Origin: Paracoccaceae bacterium
GTDB taxonomy: Bacteria > Pseudomonadota > Alphaproteobacteria > Rhodobacterales > Rhodobacteraceae
DNA: 36,932 nucleotides
Direction: 5' to 3'
Assembly (NCBI GenBank): GCA_026989355.1
Contig: JALSJM010000019.1
Location: 1 to 36,932, forward strand
The notes beneath the pieces are model-generated. The model was given only the letters and a program-made list of their open reading frames with translations, did no database searches and was not told the DNA's origin. Below, in pieces: positions 27,053 through 36,676 of this stretch. The position numbers and the translations under genes are program-made. The number at the start of each line of letters is the position of its first letter. The first letter of the stretch is position 1.

Positions 27053-27703
27053 ATGGATAGCGGATATGCGCCCGATCTTCTTCTTGATGCCTATGCCGCG
27101 GGCGTATTTCCGATGGCCGAATCGCGCGATGCAAAGGGCGTGTTCTGGATGGATCCGCATCAGCGCGGAATATTCGAGCTTGATCGCTTTCACATCTCGC
27201 GCAGCCTGGCCCGCCTGATCCGCCGGGAAACCCTTGAAATCCGCCTGGACAGCCGCTTTGGCGATGTGGTTGCTGCCTGCGCCGAGCGCCCGGAAACCTG
27301 GATCAGCCACCGCCTGGAAGCCCTTTACCGTGCAGTTCATCGGGCAGGCCACGCCCATTCGGTCGAGGTGTGGGAAAACGGCGCGCTGGTCGGCGGCGTG
27401 TTCGGCATCGCCCTTGGCGGGGCCTTCTTCGGGGAAAGCATGTTCTCGCGGCGCCCGAATGCTTCGAAAGTGGCGCTGGCCTATCTTGTGGACCGGTTGC
27501 GCGAAGGCGGCTTCACCCTGTTCGATACCCAGTTTCTTACCCCGCATCTGGCCTCGCTCGGGGCGGTGGAAATTCCGCGCGCGGAATATCGCCGGCGCCT
27601 GACCCGGGCCCTGGAGCAGCCGGCCGATTTTCATCGCCAGGGGGCGGTTCCGCGCGGTCAGTCGGTATTGCAGCGCAATACCCAGACATCATGGCGCGCA
27701 TGA
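27053..27703 (+). CDS. aat: leucyl/phenylalanyl-tRNA--protein transferase
   Basis: Adds Leu or Phe to proteins with N-terminal Lys or Arg, marking them for ClpS/ClpAP degradation in the N-end rule pathway; cytosolic. Conserved segments are AYAAGVFPMAES, FWMDPHQRGIFEL, WISHRLEALYRAVHRAGHAHSVEVWE, GGVFGIALGGAFFGESMFSR, and FDTQFLTPHLASLGA. The 216-residue length is normal. ATG 27053 is the first in frame behind accC; an ATG at 27046 runs into a stop within five codons. The 3' end overlaps the convergent DUF2155 gene by 46 bp. The nearby clpX-clpP pair belongs to a related proteolysis theme, but is on the other strand. Confidence 0.95.
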   Translation: MDSGYAPDLLLDAYAAGVFPMAESRDAKGVFWMDPHQRGIFELDRFHISRSLARLIRRETLEIRLDSRFGDVVAACAERPETWISHRLEALYRAVHRAGHAHSVEVWENGALVGGVFGIALGGAFFGESMFSRRPNASKVALAYLVDRLREGGFTLFDTQFLTPHLASLGAVEIPRAEYRRRLTRALEQPADFHRQGAVPRGQSVLQRNTQTSWRA

Positions 27704-28038
27704 TCAAGTGCATTGAGCGCCGGCGCCGAGGCGATCATCCAGCCACGAAAAACCGGAGTATCCCCTTTGCGAAGATCGGTGATTTCGAGATAGGCAAAGG
27801 CATCGCCCGCCGGATTGCCCGAAGGATAACGGCACTCCCGCAGCCGCACGAGAAGGCCGCCGAACCGGGCCTCCTGGCCGGAGTCCAGGGTGATATCACG
27901 CACCGAACCGTCAAGCTTGTCGAGCCCGCGCAATACCGCCCCCCGGGCGGTTTCGACCTGGGCCGCAGCTCCCTCTCCGGCCCCGGCAAGGGTCAGGCTC
28001 AGAAGGGCAGCGACACAGATACTCGCCCCGCCCGTCAT
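27658..28038 (-). CDS. DUF2155 domain-containing exported protein
   Basis: A 126-residue protein of the DUF2155 family, known mainly in alphaproteobacteria and of unproven function. Residues 1-26 look like a cleavable signal peptide (hydrophobic SICVAALLSLTLAGAG, cut near AAAQ), so it is periplasmic. The mature part has LRGLDKLDGSVRDITLDSG and FGGLLVRLRECRYP, then DAFAYLEITD and FRGWMIASAPALNALDHARHDVWVLRC, with two cysteines that could pair. Start ATG overlaps the mlaD stop (ATGA), indicating coupling. The 3' end overlaps aat tail to tail. Confidence 0.88.
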   Translation of the reverse strand: MTGGASICVAALLSLTLAGAGEGAAAQVETARGAVLRGLDKLDGSVRDITLDSGQEARFGGLLVRLRECRYPSGNPAGDAFAYLEITDLRKGDTPVFRGWMIASAPALNALDHARHDVWVLRCNTD

Positions 28039-28514
28039 TCCGGCGCGCTTTCCGATTCCGCCGCGGCCACGGCCGAAGAGCCGACGAATTTCATCAACAG
28101 GCCGATCAGGCTGACGGCGCCCTGGGTGTCTTCTATCTCGTCTCCCGGCTCCAGATAGAACAGCGATCCGCCGGGTATGATCTCGACGAAACTGCCACCA
28201 AGAAGCCCTTCCGATGCCACCACCACCGCACTGTCATCCGGAATGCGGACATGCGAGGCCACGGTAAAGGTGGTTTCGGCACGATAGGTTTCGGGATTGA
28301 GGCGGATGTCGGTTACCGAACCAAGCTTGACCCCGGCAAGACGCACATCGGTACCGACGCTCACCCCTTCGGCCGAGCGGAAACTTGCGTGCAGCGGATA
28401 GCGATCCCCGCTCCCCGTACCGATACCGGTTGACTGGCGCGCGTAAAGCGCGAAGGCGGCGGCGGCCGCGATCACGATTCCCCCGGCAATGATTTCCCTT
28501 GCATTCGCAGACAT
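28035..28514 (-). CDS. mlaD: MlaD-type MCE-domain lipid transport protein
   Basis: Inner-membrane-anchored periplasmic subunit of the Mla system, which moves phospholipids between the membranes to keep the outer membrane asymmetric. One N-terminal transmembrane helix (about 8-26, IIAGGIVIAAAAAFALYA) is followed by a single MCE domain (about 37-115): YPLHASFRSAEGVSVGTDVRL, AGVKLGSV, and LLGGSFVEI. A C-terminal helix (about 135-150) would form the hydrophobic channel. The 159 residues match MlaD. The ABC partners mlaE and mlaF are not adjacent; here the gene sits between NDUFA12 and DUF2155, overlapping the latter by four bases. Confidence 0.92.
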   Translation of the reverse strand: MSANAREIIAGGIVIAAAAAFALYARQSTGIGTGSGDRYPLHASFRSAEGVSVGTDVRLAGVKLGSVTDIRLNPETYRAETTFTVASHVRIPDDSAVVVASEGLLGGSFVEIIPGGSLFYLEPGDEIEDTQGAVSLIGLLMKFVGSSAVAAAESESAPE

Positions 28515-28538
28515 CGCAGCGATCCCGGCCCCTATGTC

Positions 28539-28913
28539 CTATTCGGGCCGCCAGGGCTCATAGTCGCGCCACTCTTTCGGGCGCCCCCGCAGGATCGATC
28601 CGGCCGGTGCATAGGCCCGGAGCGTGCCGGTCGGATTGGGCACATGGGGCTTTTCCCAGGGCTTGCGGGCAAGCGGGCGTTCGCTGGGCGGTTCGTCCCA
28701 TGTGTAATGCAGCCAGCCGTGCCAGTCGGGCGGAATGCGGCTTGCTTCGGGTTCGCCGTTGTAGCACACCCAGCGGCGCTTGCCGTCCTTGCTGCGGTAA
28801 TAGACATTGCCCTCTTCATCCTCACCCACGCGCACGCCCCTCAGCCAGGTATGGATCTGGGTGCCGATGGTCTGACCGTGCCACCAGGTGAGAAGCCGCA
28901 GAATGAAATTCAT
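28539..28913 (-). CDS. NADH:ubiquinone oxidoreductase NDUFA12-family subunit
   Basis: Small accessory subunit of respiratory complex I, shared by alphaproteobacteria and mitochondria (NDUFA12/B17.2). The 124 residues include [18 protein letters not shown], then [13 protein letters not shown] and [29 protein letters not shown] and a Pro/Trp-rich tail ending YEPWRPE. These Trp-rich blocks are diagnostic. Start ATG 28913 has an excellent GGAGGG four bases upstream. It lies 24 bp upstream of mlaD on the same strand, so NDUFA12-mlaD-DUF2155 probably form one transcript. The nuo operon itself is elsewhere. Confidence 0.94.
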   Translation of the reverse strand: MNFILRLLTWWHGQTIGTQIHTWLRGVRVGEDEEGNVYYRSKDGKRRWVCYNGEPEASRIPPDWHGWLHYTWDEPPSERPLARKPWEKPHVPNPTGTLRAYAPAGSILRGRPKEWRDYEPWRPE

Positions 28914-28990
28914 GAAAGCCCTCCGTTGCTTTTCCCCCATATGAACCATCCCGCCGCCGAGGTCCAGTGGCAAAGCCCCGCAAAGGCCCT

Positions 28991-29401
28991 TCAGCCGGGC
29001 CACGGCAGCCGCGCCGTGACCTCGATCTCGATCTTCATCACCGGGTCGATCAGCCCGGCCTCGATCATCGTTGCCGCCGGCGGAGCCTTGCCGAAGGCTT
29101 CGCGCAGAAGCGGCCAGCAGGGAGCGAAATCGGCCCGGTCGGGCAGGATGTAGCGCACGCGCACCACGTCGCGAAAAGAGGCACCGGCCTTCTTCAGGGC
29201 GGCTTCGATATGTGCAAGGGAAAGCCGGCACTGATCGACAACGCTTTCGGGAATTTCGCCGCCGGCGTGATCCTGCCCCGTGGTGCCCGACACGAACACC
29301 CATTCCCCGGCCACCACCGCCCGGCAATAGGCAGCCTGCCCTTCGTAAGGAGAACCCGAGGCGATCCGCCGGACCGCCGGGCCGGTTTTCTCAGCCGGCA
29401 C
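28991..29401 (-). CDS. RidA family protein (YjgF/YER057c/UK114)
   Basis: A 136-residue member of the RidA family, trimeric enzymes that hydrolyse reactive enamine or imine intermediates; not every subgroup has the activity. Visible segments are [19 protein letters not shown] (core strand), [29 protein letters not shown] and [20 protein letters not shown] near the end. The Arg that binds the carboxylate in active RidA, expected just before the C-terminal Glu region, is not clearly present (the stretch reads [11 protein letters not shown]), so this looks like a divergent subgroup. GTG 29401, with AAGGA eight bases upstream, is preferred; it overlaps clpX by 11 bp. ATG 29431 is an alternative. 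Confidence 0.86.
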   Translation of the reverse strand: MPAEKTGPAVRRIASGSPYEGQAAYCRAVVAGEWVFVSGTTGQDHAGGEIPESVVDQCRLSLAHIEAALKKAGASFRDVVRVRYILPDRADFAPCWPLLREAFGKAPPAATMIEAGLIDPVMKIEIEVTARLPWPG

Positions 29402-30659
29402 TGGCCTCTTCCTTGTCGGCACTCTCGGCATAGATCAGCAGCGGCGGCGCCTGACCGTTCACGGCCTCTTCGTTCACCACCACTTCGGTGACGTTTTCGA
29501 GCCCCGGCAGTTCGAACATGGTATCAAGCAGGATGTCTTCCATGATCGAACGCAGCCCCCGCGCGCCCGTCTTGCGCTTGATCGCCCGCCTGGCAATGGC
29601 GCGCAGGGCTTCATCGGTGAAGGTAAGCCGAGCATCCTCCAGCTCGAACAGGCGCTGATACTGCTTGACCAGCGCGTTCTTGGGCTGGGTGAGAATCGTC
29701 ACCAGCGCGTCTTCATCAAGGTCGGTCAGGGTGGCGATCACCGGCAGACGGCCGACAAATTCGGGAATCAGGCCGAATTTCAGAAGATCCTCGGGCTCCA
29801 GATCCTGGAATACCTCGCCGATGTTGCGCTCGTCCTCGTCCTTCACGTCGGCACCGAAGCCGATGGCCGATCCCTTGCCGCGCTGGCTGATGATCCTGTC
29901 AAGCCCGGCAAAGGCGCCGCCGCAGATGAACAGGATGTTGGTGGTATCCACCTGCAGGAATTCCTGCTGCGGATGCTTGCGCCCGCCCTGAGGCGGCACG
30001 CTGGCCACCGTGCCCTCCATGATTTTCAGAAGCGCCTGCTGCACACCCTCGCCCGAGACATCCCGGGTGATCGAGGGATTATCCGACTTGCGGGTGATCT
30101 TGTCCACCTCGTCGATATAGACGATACCACGCTGAGCGCGTTCCACATTGTAATCCGAGGCCTGCAGAAGCTTCAGGATGATGTTTTCCACATCCTCGCC
30201 CACATAACCGGCTTCCGTCAGGGTGGTGGCGTCGGCCATGGTGAAGGGCACATCAAGGATGCGCGCCAGCGTCTGTGCCAGCAGCGTCTTGCCACAACCG
30301 GTGGGACCGATCAGCAGTATGTTGGATTTGGCAAGCTCGATGTCACCGGCCTTCTCGGCGTTGTTGAGGCGCTTGTAGTGGTTGTGCACCGCAACCGAAA
30401 GCACCCGCTTGGCATGTTCCTGGCCGATCACGTAATCGTCCAGCACATCGCAGATTTCCTGTGGCGTGGGCACCCCGTCGCCGGCCTTCAGACCCGAGGA
30501 TTTGGTCTCCTCCCGGATGATGTCCATGCACAGTTCGACGCATTCATCGCAGATGAACACGGTCGGCCCCGCGATCAGCTTGCGCACCTCATGCTGGCTC
30601 TTGCCGCAGAAAGAGCAGTAGAGGGTATTCTTGCTGTCGCTGCTCGAATTATTCGCCAT
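29391..30659 (-). CDS. clpX: ATP-dependent Clp protease ATP-binding subunit ClpX
   Basis: AAA+ unfoldase that recognises substrates, such as ssrA-tagged proteins, and threads them into ClpP. The 422 residues start with the C4 zinc domain (C15-x2-C18 and [10 protein letters not shown]). Walker A is GPTGCGKT, the pore loop GYVGEDVE, Walker [11 protein letters not shown], and the RKH loop is in [11 protein letters not shown]. The sensor region [12 protein letters not shown] and C-terminal [15 protein letters not shown] follow. IGF-loop residues for ClpP docking are in [11 protein letters not shown]. It is downstream of clpP on the same strand with a 192-bp gap that holds a heptamer repeat. Confidence 0.98.
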   Translation of the reverse strand: MANNSSSDSKNTLYCSFCGKSQHEVRKLIAGPTVFICDECVELCMDIIREETKSSGLKAGDGVPTPQEICDVLDDYVIGQEHAKRVLSVAVHNHYKRLNNAEKAGDIELAKSNILLIGPTGCGKTLLAQTLARILDVPFTMADATTLTEAGYVGEDVENIILKLLQASDYNVERAQRGIVYIDEVDKITRKSDNPSITRDVSGEGVQQALLKIMEGTVASVPPQGGRKHPQQEFLQVDTTNILFICGGAFAGLDRIISQRGKGSAIGFGADVKDEDERNIGEVFQDLEPEDLLKFGLIPEFVGRLPVIATLTDLDEDALVTILTQPKNALVKQYQRLFELEDARLTFTDEALRAIARRAIKRKTGARGLRSIMEDILLDTMFELPGLENVTEVVVNEEAVNGQAPPLLIYAESADKEEASAG

Positions 30660-30737
30660 CCTTTACCTCTGAGGCTGTTCGTTCCGTTCTCTGTCTCCGG
30701 TCTGATCCGGCATCGTCCGGCTTCCGTTCCCGGCTTT

Positions 30738-30758
30738 CTGCTTCCTGCTTCCTGCTTC
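30738..30758 (-). repeat. three tandem 7-bp repeats upstream of clpX
   Basis: Three perfect copies of CTGCTTC (plus strand), GAAGCAG on the clpX strand, 79-99 bp upstream of the clpX start. Such short tandem units can slip in replication and change spacing in a leader or promoter. Confidence 0.7.
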
Positions 30759-30851
30759 CGGCCGGGGCGCCCCTCGGCCGCAGCTTAGGGCAGCCATTCG
30801 CATTCCACAATCTCAAAATCGCCGGACGGGCGGGCCTGCCTCACGGCGGAT

Positions 30852-31487
30852 TCAGCTCTTTTCCTCTTCGTCCGTTCCGGGGCGGCTTTCAACGATCTCG
30901 TCGATCAGGCCAAAGGCCCTTGCCTCTTCGGGCGACATGAAATTGTCGCGCTCCAGCGCATTTTCCACATCCTTCAGCTTCTGGCCGGTGTGCTTGACGT
31001 AGATCTCGTTCAGACGACGTTTGAGCTTCAGCGTCTCCTCGGCGTGGATCATGATGTCGGTGGCCTGCCCCTGAAAGCCGCCCGAAGGCTGATGCACCAT
31101 GATCCGTGCATTGGGCAGTGCATGGCGCATGCCCGGCGCCCCGGCCGCCAGCAGCAGCGAGCCCATGCTGGCCGCCTGCCCCACCACCAGCGTGCTGACC
31201 TTCGGGCGGATGTATTGCATGGTATCATAGATCGACAACCCCGACGTCACCACACCGCCGGGGCTGTTGATATACATCGAGATTTCCTTCTTCGGGTTTT
31301 CGGCTTCCAGATGCAGCAGCTGCGCCACCACGAGGCTTGCCATCGCGTCATGCACCGGGCCGGTAACGAAGATGATCCGTTCCTTCAGAAGGCGCGAGAA
31401 GATGTCATAGGCGCGTTCACCCCGCGCGGTCTGCTCAACCACCATCGGCACCAGCGTATTCATGTAGTGTTCATAGGGATTGTTCAT
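30852..31487 (-). CDS. clpP: ATP-dependent Clp protease proteolytic subunit ClpP
   Basis: Serine peptidase that forms the 14-subunit chamber working with ClpX and ClpA. The nucleophile Ser107 is in [11 protein letters not shown] and His132 in [11 protein letters not shown]. The catalytic Asp is in [11 protein letters not shown] (about 182), completing the triad. [19 protein letters not shown] is the substrate-binding region. ATG 31487 ([10 protein letters not shown]) gives 211 residues and has AAGGCAGG upstream. The next gene on the strand is clpX, the usual order. No clear heat-shock promoter was found upstream. Confidence 0.97.
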   Translation of the reverse strand: MNNPYEHYMNTLVPMVVEQTARGERAYDIFSRLLKERIIFVTGPVHDAMASLVVAQLLHLEAENPKKEISMYINSPGGVVTSGLSIYDTMQYIRPKVSTLVVGQAASMGSLLLAAGAPGMRHALPNARIMVHQPSGGFQGQATDIMIHAEETLKLKRRLNEIYVKHTGQKLKDVENALERDNFMSPEEARAFGLIDEIVESRPGTDEEEKS

Positions 31488-31625
31488 TTCAACCTGCCTT
31501 CTCGAACTGCCTTCGTTGCCCGGCAATCAGTACCGCATATTGCCTAGGGGAGTCTTAGTTGTGCGTCCGCCCACCTGCAAGCGGCAATCGCCACCGAAGG
31601 CCCGGGCTGCGGCAATCGGGCCGGT

Positions 31626-32648
31626 TCACCTGTCCTGATGACGCAAAATTCTTTTCAAATCGTCAATGCCGTCATCGGACAGGAAAGCCCCCGTGCCCGC
31701 ACCGGCCCCGGAAGGCGCGGCAGCACCGCAAAGACGCGGCAGGAACCGCCCCTTCTGGGCGGCGATGAAATCGTGCACGACGCGGATTGCCGGAGTCATG
31801 TGCAGATCGGTGCGGTGCAGCAGATACCATTGCCGGATGATCGGCATCCCTTCGGCGTCAAGCGCCACCAGACGGCCGGCATTCAGTTCCTCGGTTACCG
31901 TGTGCTGCGAGATCAGCGCAATCCCGAGGCCGGCCATCACTGCCTGCTTGATGGTCTCGTTGGTGCCCATCTCGATCATCCGATAGGGCGCACCTTCACC
32001 AATGCGATCAAGATAGCGGGTCATCAGGATGCGGGTGCCGGAGCCTTCCTCGCGCGAGATGAACAGCTGGTCAAGCAGATCGGCAGGCGCGATCCGCCCT
32101 CCGCCGGCCAGCGGGTGCCCGGAAGCGGCGATCATCACATGCGGATGCGCGCCGATCGACGTGACGATGCAGGGCGGGGTGCGCGGTGGCCGGCCCATGA
32201 TCGCCAGGTCGATGGTCTGCTGCTGCAGCGCGGTGATCGTTACGTCACGGTTACCCACCCGCAGCAGCACATCGATCCCCGGATGCGCACGCTGCAGCGC
32301 CGCAACCAGCCCGGGCGCGAAATACTTGGCGGTCGAGACCACCCCCAGCACCACCACCCCCGACTGTCCGTCGCGCAGCGCCCGAATGCGCCGCGCGGCG
32401 CCGTCAAGCGCCGCACGGATGGTGTGATCGGCCTCGAGCAGGGCTTCGCCTTCGGGCGTCAGCCTCCCGCCGCCGGCACCGCCGCGGCGCAAGAGCTTGC
32501 AGCCGGCGTTCTCTTCCAGAAGGCGCAGCTGTGTGTGCACCGCCGGGGCCGTCAGCCCCAGCGTATCGGCCGCGGCGGTGATCGAGCCGGATTCAGCCAC
32601 CGCCCTGAGCGCACGCAACTGCTTGAAGGTTATGGAATCCGTCTTCAT
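31626..32648 (-). CDS. cbbR: LysR-type regulator of the Calvin cycle genes
   Basis: A 340-residue LysR-family activator, divergent from the cbb genes. The N-terminal winged helix-turn-helix (about 8-66) reads FKQLRALRAVAESGSITAAAD and LTAPAVHTQLRLLEE. The effector domain (about 94-300) contains VVVLGVVSTAKYFAPGLV, a segment typical of CbbR, and GNRDVTITALQQQTIDLAIMGRPP. A Gly/Ala-rich tail of about 35 residues extends past the usual end. CbbR senses metabolites such as RuBP or NADPH in relatives; the ligand here is not known. It should bind the AT-rich 32649-32731 spacer, controlling cbbF and its own transcription. Confidence 0.93.
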   Translation of the reverse strand: MKTDSITFKQLRALRAVAESGSITAAADTLGLTAPAVHTQLRLLEENAGCKLLRRGGAGGGRLTPEGEALLEADHTIRAALDGAARRIRALRDGQSGVVVLGVVSTAKYFAPGLVAALQRAHPGIDVLLRVGNRDVTITALQQQTIDLAIMGRPPRTPPCIVTSIGAHPHVMIAASGHPLAGGGRIAPADLLDQLFISREEGSGTRILMTRYLDRIGEGAPYRMIEMGTNETIKQAVMAGLGIALISQHTVTEELNAGRLVALDAEGMPIIRQWYLLHRTDLHMTPAIRVVHDFIAAQKGRFLPRLCGAAAPSGAGAGTGAFLSDDGIDDLKRILRHQDR

Positions 32649-32649
32649 G

Positions 32650-32694
32650 TTAAAATTTTCTTACTCTCACTTTTGATTAATTAAATTTTATAAA
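32650..32694. promoter_or_regulatory. CbbR operator and cbbF promoter region
   Basis: This stretch is strikingly AT-rich in a GC-rich genome. TTA-N8-TTA at 32650-32663 and TTA-N7-TAA at 32681-32693 both fit the TNA-N7/8-TNA pattern described for CbbR sites, about 31 bp apart, near three helical turns. TATAAA (32689-32694) could be the -10 of the cbb operon; the -35 is poor, as expected for an activated promoter. Confidence 0.6.
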
Positions 32695-32752
32695 TGCATC
32701 GAACCTGCCATAGCAAGGTATTGCGCGCGTCATGTCAGAATCGGGGGATATC

Positions 32753-33763
32753 ATGCAACCGCAGCAGCAGACCATCATCGACAACAAGCATATCCCTGAG
32801 CGCCTGCGCCCGGCCATTGCCAGCCTGTGCGCCGTCGGTGCCGATCTCGCACATCTGATCGCACGCGGCCCGCTTGGCGGGGCCCTGGGGGCAGCGGTGG
32901 GCGAGAACACCGACGGTGACCAGCAGAAGGCGCTTGACGTGATGGCCGACGAGGCCTTTTCCGACGCGCTGAAAGATGCCGGCGTGCGCTGGTATGCCTC
33001 GGAAGAACAGGAAGAGGTGGTGGAGCTTGATCCCGCGGGCAGCCTGGCCCTGGCAATCGATCCGCTGGACGGCTCGTCCAACATCGACGTGAACGTGTCG
33101 ATCGGCACGATCTTCTCGGTCTTCGATGCCGGCGACGACGCCAATGCAAGCTTCCTGCGCCCGGCCCGCGAACAGATTGCCGCCGGCTATATCATCTATG
33201 GCCCGCAGACGGGGCTGATGATCACCTTCGGGGCGGGCACGATGTTCTTCGTGCTCGATCCCGACAGCAACCGTTTCGTCCTGGTCAACGAGGCGGTGGA
33301 AATCCCTGCCACATCGACGGAGTTCGCGATCAACGCCTCGAACTACCGCCACTGGTCAAAGCCCGTGCGGGCCTATATAGACGACTGCCTTGCCGGCACG
33401 GACGGTATCCACGGACGCAACTTCAACATGCGCTGGGTGGCTTCCCTCGTGGCCGAAACCCACCGCATCCTGAGCCGGGGCGGCGTCTTTCTTTATCCTT
33501 CCGACAGCCGCCCCGGCTATGAACGGGGACGCCTGCGGATGGTTTACGAATGTGCGCCGATCTCGTTCCTGGTGGAACAGGCGAAAGGCCGCGCCACCGA
33601 CGGCACCGACCGGATCCTCGATCTGAAGGCCGCAGAACTGCACGCACGCACCCCGCTGGTGTTCGGCTCGGCCGAAAAGGTGGATCGTGTTGCCGCCTAT
33701 CACGACCTTCCGCAAGAGGAAGTCTCGGCTCTCTTCGGCTCTCGTGGCCTCTTTCGCGAATAA
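32753..33763 (+). CDS. fbp: class I fructose-1,6-bisphosphatase
   Basis: Hydrolyses fructose 1,6-bisphosphate (in cbb operons often also sedoheptulose 1,7-bisphosphate) during RuBP regeneration; could be named cbbF. Motifs are [10 protein letters not shown], the metal-binding ASEEQEE and [19 protein letters not shown] (split by the family signature), then [20 protein letters not shown] and [23 protein letters not shown] 32753 with GGGGGA just upstream gives 336 residues; ATG 32732 would add seven. It is the first gene of the cbb operon, with prk 12 bp behind. Confidence 0.95.
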   Translation: MQPQQQTIIDNKHIPERLRPAIASLCAVGADLAHLIARGPLGGALGAAVGENTDGDQQKALDVMADEAFSDALKDAGVRWYASEEQEEVVELDPAGSLALAIDPLDGSSNIDVNVSIGTIFSVFDAGDDANASFLRPAREQIAAGYIIYGPQTGLMITFGAGTMFFVLDPDSNRFVLVNEAVEIPATSTEFAINASNYRHWSKPVRAYIDDCLAGTDGIHGRNFNMRWVASLVAETHRILSRGGVFLYPSDSRPGYERGRLRMVYECAPISFLVEQAKGRATDGTDRILDLKAAELHARTPLVFGSAEKVDRVAAYHDLPQEEVSALFGSRGLFRE

Positions 33764-33775
33764 GGAACATCTGAC

Positions 33776-34648
33776 ATGAGCAAGAAACACCCCATCATCT
33801 CCGTGACGGGCTCTTCGGGCGCCGGTACCTCGACGGTGAAGAACACCTTCGATCAGATCTTCCGCCGCGAAGGTGTGAAGGCGGTCTCGATCGAGGGCGA
33901 CGCCTTTCACAAGTATGACCGTCAGCAGATGAAGGAAGAACTGGAAAGACACTATGCCGCCGGCGATCCCACCTTCAGCCATTTTTCCCATGAGGCGAAC
34001 GAGCTCGAAGAACTCGAGCGCGTGTTTCGCGAATATGGCGAATCCGGCCGCGGACGCACCCGCCATTACGTTCACAACGAGGAAGAGGCCAGGAAATTCG
34101 GCGTCCCGCCCGGCAAGTTCACCGAATGGAAGGAATTCGAGGAAGACAGCGACCTCCTGTTCTACGAAGGCCTGCACGGCGCGGTGAAGAACGACAGGAT
34201 AAACCTGCCGAAATACACCGATCTGAAGATCGGCGTGGTGCCGGTGGTCAATCTCGAATGGATCCAGAAGATCCACCGCGACAAGACCCAGCGCGGCTAT
34301 ACGACCGAGGCGGTGACCGATGTGATCCTGCGCCGGATGCACGCCTATGTGCACTGCATCATGCCCCAGTTCACCGAAACCGACATCAACTTCCAGCGCG
34401 TGCCGGTGGTCGATACCTCGAACCCCTTCATCGCCCGCTGGATTCCGACGGCCGACGAAAGCCTGGTGGTGATCCGCTTCAAGAATCCGGCCGGCATCGA
34501 TTTCAGCTATCTGCTTTCCATGATTCATGACAGCTGGATGAGCCGCGCCAATTCGATCGTCATTCCGGGCGGCAAGATGGATCTGGCGATGCAGCTGATC
34601 TTCACCCCCATGGTTCACCGCCTGGTGAGCGAAAGCAAACGCGCCTGA
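33776..34648 (+). CDS. prk: phosphoribulokinase
   Basis: Phosphorylates ribulose 5-phosphate to ribulose 1,5-bisphosphate, the RuBisCO substrate, and is diagnostic of the Calvin cycle; could be named cbbP. The 290-residue length is that of the octameric bacterial class. The P-loop GSSGAGTS lies at 12-19, followed by [15 protein letters not shown] with the catalytic Asp, [28 protein letters not shown], and FYEGLHGAV for Walker B. ATG 33776 has AAGGAACA upstream and is 12 bp behind fbp. Bacterial enzymes of this class are activated by NADH. Confidence 0.97.
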   Translation: MSKKHPIISVTGSSGAGTSTVKNTFDQIFRREGVKAVSIEGDAFHKYDRQQMKEELERHYAAGDPTFSHFSHEANELEELERVFREYGESGRGRTRHYVHNEEEARKFGVPPGKFTEWKEFEEDSDLLFYEGLHGAVKNDRINLPKYTDLKIGVVPVVNLEWIQKIHRDKTQRGYTTEAVTDVILRRMHAYVHCIMPQFTETDINFQRVPVVDTSNPFIARWIPTADESLVVIRFKNPAGIDFSYLLSMIHDSWMSRANSIVIPGGKMDLAMQLIFTPMVHRLVSESKRA

Positions 34649-34671
34649 GCAGCCCCCGAGGGAGGAACGAG

Positions 34672-36663
34672 ATGACAATCCAAGGCAATATCGACACCAC
34701 CGCCGAAGACCGCATGGCCAATGCGATCCGCGCGCTGGCGATGGATGCGGTGCAGGCCGCCAACTCGGGCCACCCCGGCGCGCCGATGGGGCTGGCCGAT
34801 GTGGCCACCGTGCTCTACAACCGCTTCATGCGGGTGGATCCCTCGGCCGACAGATGGCCCGACCGCGACCGCTTCGTGATGAGCGCGGGGCATGGCTCGA
34901 TGCTGGTCTATGCCATCAATCACCTGCTTGGCTTCGATGACATGGACATGGAGCAGATCCGCAATTTCCGCCAGTGGGGTTACCGCACCGCCGGCCATCC
35001 GGAATACGGCCATGCCAAGGGTATCGAAACCACTACCGGCCCGCTTGGACAGGGCATTTCCACCGCCGTGGGCATGGCGCTGGCCGAACGCATGCAGAAC
35101 GCCCGCTTCGGCGACGATCTGGTGGATCACCACACCTATGTGCTGGCGGGCGACGGCTGCCTGATGGAGGGCATCAGCCACGAGGCCATCGATCTGGCCG
35201 GTCACATGAAGCTCGGCCGCCTGGTGGTGATCTGGGATGACAACACGATCACCATCGACGGCAAGACCGACATCTCCACCTCGACCGACCAGAAGAAGCG
35301 TTTCGAGGCCGCCGGCTGGCACGTCCAGGGCGTGGACGGCCACGACAAGGAGGCCATCGCCGCCGCCATCGAGGCTGCCCGCAACGATCCCCGCCCCTCG
35401 CTGATCGCGGCACGCACCATCATCGGTTTCGGCGCCCCCGGCAAGCAGGGAACCGCCGCCACCCACGGCGCACCCCTGGGCGAAGACGAAATCGCCGCCG
35501 CGCGCAAGGCCCTGGGCTGGAAACACCCGCCCTTCGAAATTCCGCAGGATGTCTATGACGCCTGGCATGCCGTGGCCGCCCGCGGCAAGGCGGCCCGCGA
35601 AGCCTGGGAAGCGCGCCTGGCCGCCTCGCCGAAGCGGGCCGCGTTCGAAGCCGCCCTCGGACCGCTCGACAAGGATGCCCTGAACCGGGCGATCACCGCC
35701 TACAAGCAGCGTCTCAGCCGGGATGCCCCCAAGGTTGCCACCCGCAAGGCCAGCCAGATGGCGCTCGAGGTGATCAATTCCGTGATCCCCAACACGGTGG
35801 GCGGCTCGGCCGATCTTACCGGATCGAATCTGACGAAGACCGAGGGCATGGAAACCGTCACCGCCGAAAACTATGCCGGGCGCTATATCCACTACGGCGT
35901 GCGCGAACATGGCATGGCGGCGGCGATGAACGGCATATCGCTGCACGGCGGGCTGCGCCCCTATGGCGGCACCTTCCTGGTGTTCACCGATTACTGCCGC
36001 CCCTCGATCCGCCTTTCGGCGCTGATGAACCAGCCGGTGCACTACGTGATGACCCATGACAGCATCGGCCTTGGCGAGGACGGCCCCACCCATCAGCCGG
36101 TGGAGCATGTCGCCAGCCTGCGCGCCATGCCCAACCTGCATGTGTTCCGCCCCGCCGATGTGGTGGAAACCGCCGAATGCTGGCAGGTGGCGATGGAAAG
36201 CGAGACCACCCCCAGCGTGCACTGCCTGTCGCGTCAGGGCCTGCCGACCCTGCGCACCAGCCACAGCGACGAAAACCTTTCGGCGCGCGGCGCCTATGTG
36301 CTGCGCGAGGCCCCGGGCGGCGAACGTGACGTGACGCTGATCGCCACCGGCTCGGAAGTGGCCATCGCCCTCGAGGCGGCCGACATGCTGGCAGGGGAAG
36401 GAATCCGCGCAGCGGTGGTCTCTGCCCCCTGTTTCGAACTGTTCGCCGAACAGGACAGGGACTGGCGCAACCGGGTGCTGGGCAGCGCGCCGCGCGTCGG
36501 CGTCGAGGCTGCGGTCGAGCAGGGCTGGGGCAGTCTGCTGGGTCCGGACAGCGCCTTCGTGGGGATGACGGGCTTCGGTGCCTCGGCCCCGATCGGCGAT
36601 CTCTACGAAAATTTCGGCATCACGCCAAAGGCCGTTGCCGAAGCCGCGAAAAATCTTGTCTGA
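34672..36663 (+). CDS. tkt: transketolase
   Basis: Thiamine-diphosphate enzyme moving two-carbon units among sugar phosphates in the Calvin and pentose phosphate cycles; could be named cbbT. The 663 residues show SGHPGAPMG with His34, [30 protein letters not shown] (the GDG...N ThDP motif continuing to [10 protein letters not shown]), then the pyrimidine domain with [14 protein letters not shown] and [18 protein letters not shown]. The C-terminal domain starts near ATGSEV. ATG 34672 follows a strong GGGAGGA, 23 bp behind prk. Confidence 0.97.
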   Translation: MTIQGNIDTTAEDRMANAIRALAMDAVQAANSGHPGAPMGLADVATVLYNRFMRVDPSADRWPDRDRFVMSAGHGSMLVYAINHLLGFDDMDMEQIRNFRQWGYRTAGHPEYGHAKGIETTTGPLGQGISTAVGMALAERMQNARFGDDLVDHHTYVLAGDGCLMEGISHEAIDLAGHMKLGRLVVIWDDNTITIDGKTDISTSTDQKKRFEAAGWHVQGVDGHDKEAIAAAIEAARNDPRPSLIAARTIIGFGAPGKQGTAATHGAPLGEDEIAAARKALGWKHPPFEIPQDVYDAWHAVAARGKAAREAWEARLAASPKRAAFEAALGPLDKDALNRAITAYKQRLSRDAPKVATRKASQMALEVINSVIPNTVGGSADLTGSNLTKTEGMETVTAENYAGRYIHYGVREHGMAAAMNGISLHGGLRPYGGTFLVFTDYCRPSIRLSALMNQPVHYVMTHDSIGLGEDGPTHQPVEHVASLRAMPNLHVFRPADVVETAECWQVAMESETTPSVHCLSRQGLPTLRTSHSDENLSARGAYVLREAPGGERDVTLIATGSEVAIALEAADMLAGEGIRAAVVSAPCFELFAEQDRDWRNRVLGSAPRVGVEAAVEQGWGSLLGPDSAFVGMTGFGASAPIGDLYENFGITPKAVAEAAKNLV

Positions 36664-36676
36664 GGGAGAACAGGAC

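Noticed and set aside
31488-31625. Heat-shock sigma-factor promoter before clpP
   Set aside because: A CTTGCA is present, but no fitting -10 element lies at the right distance.
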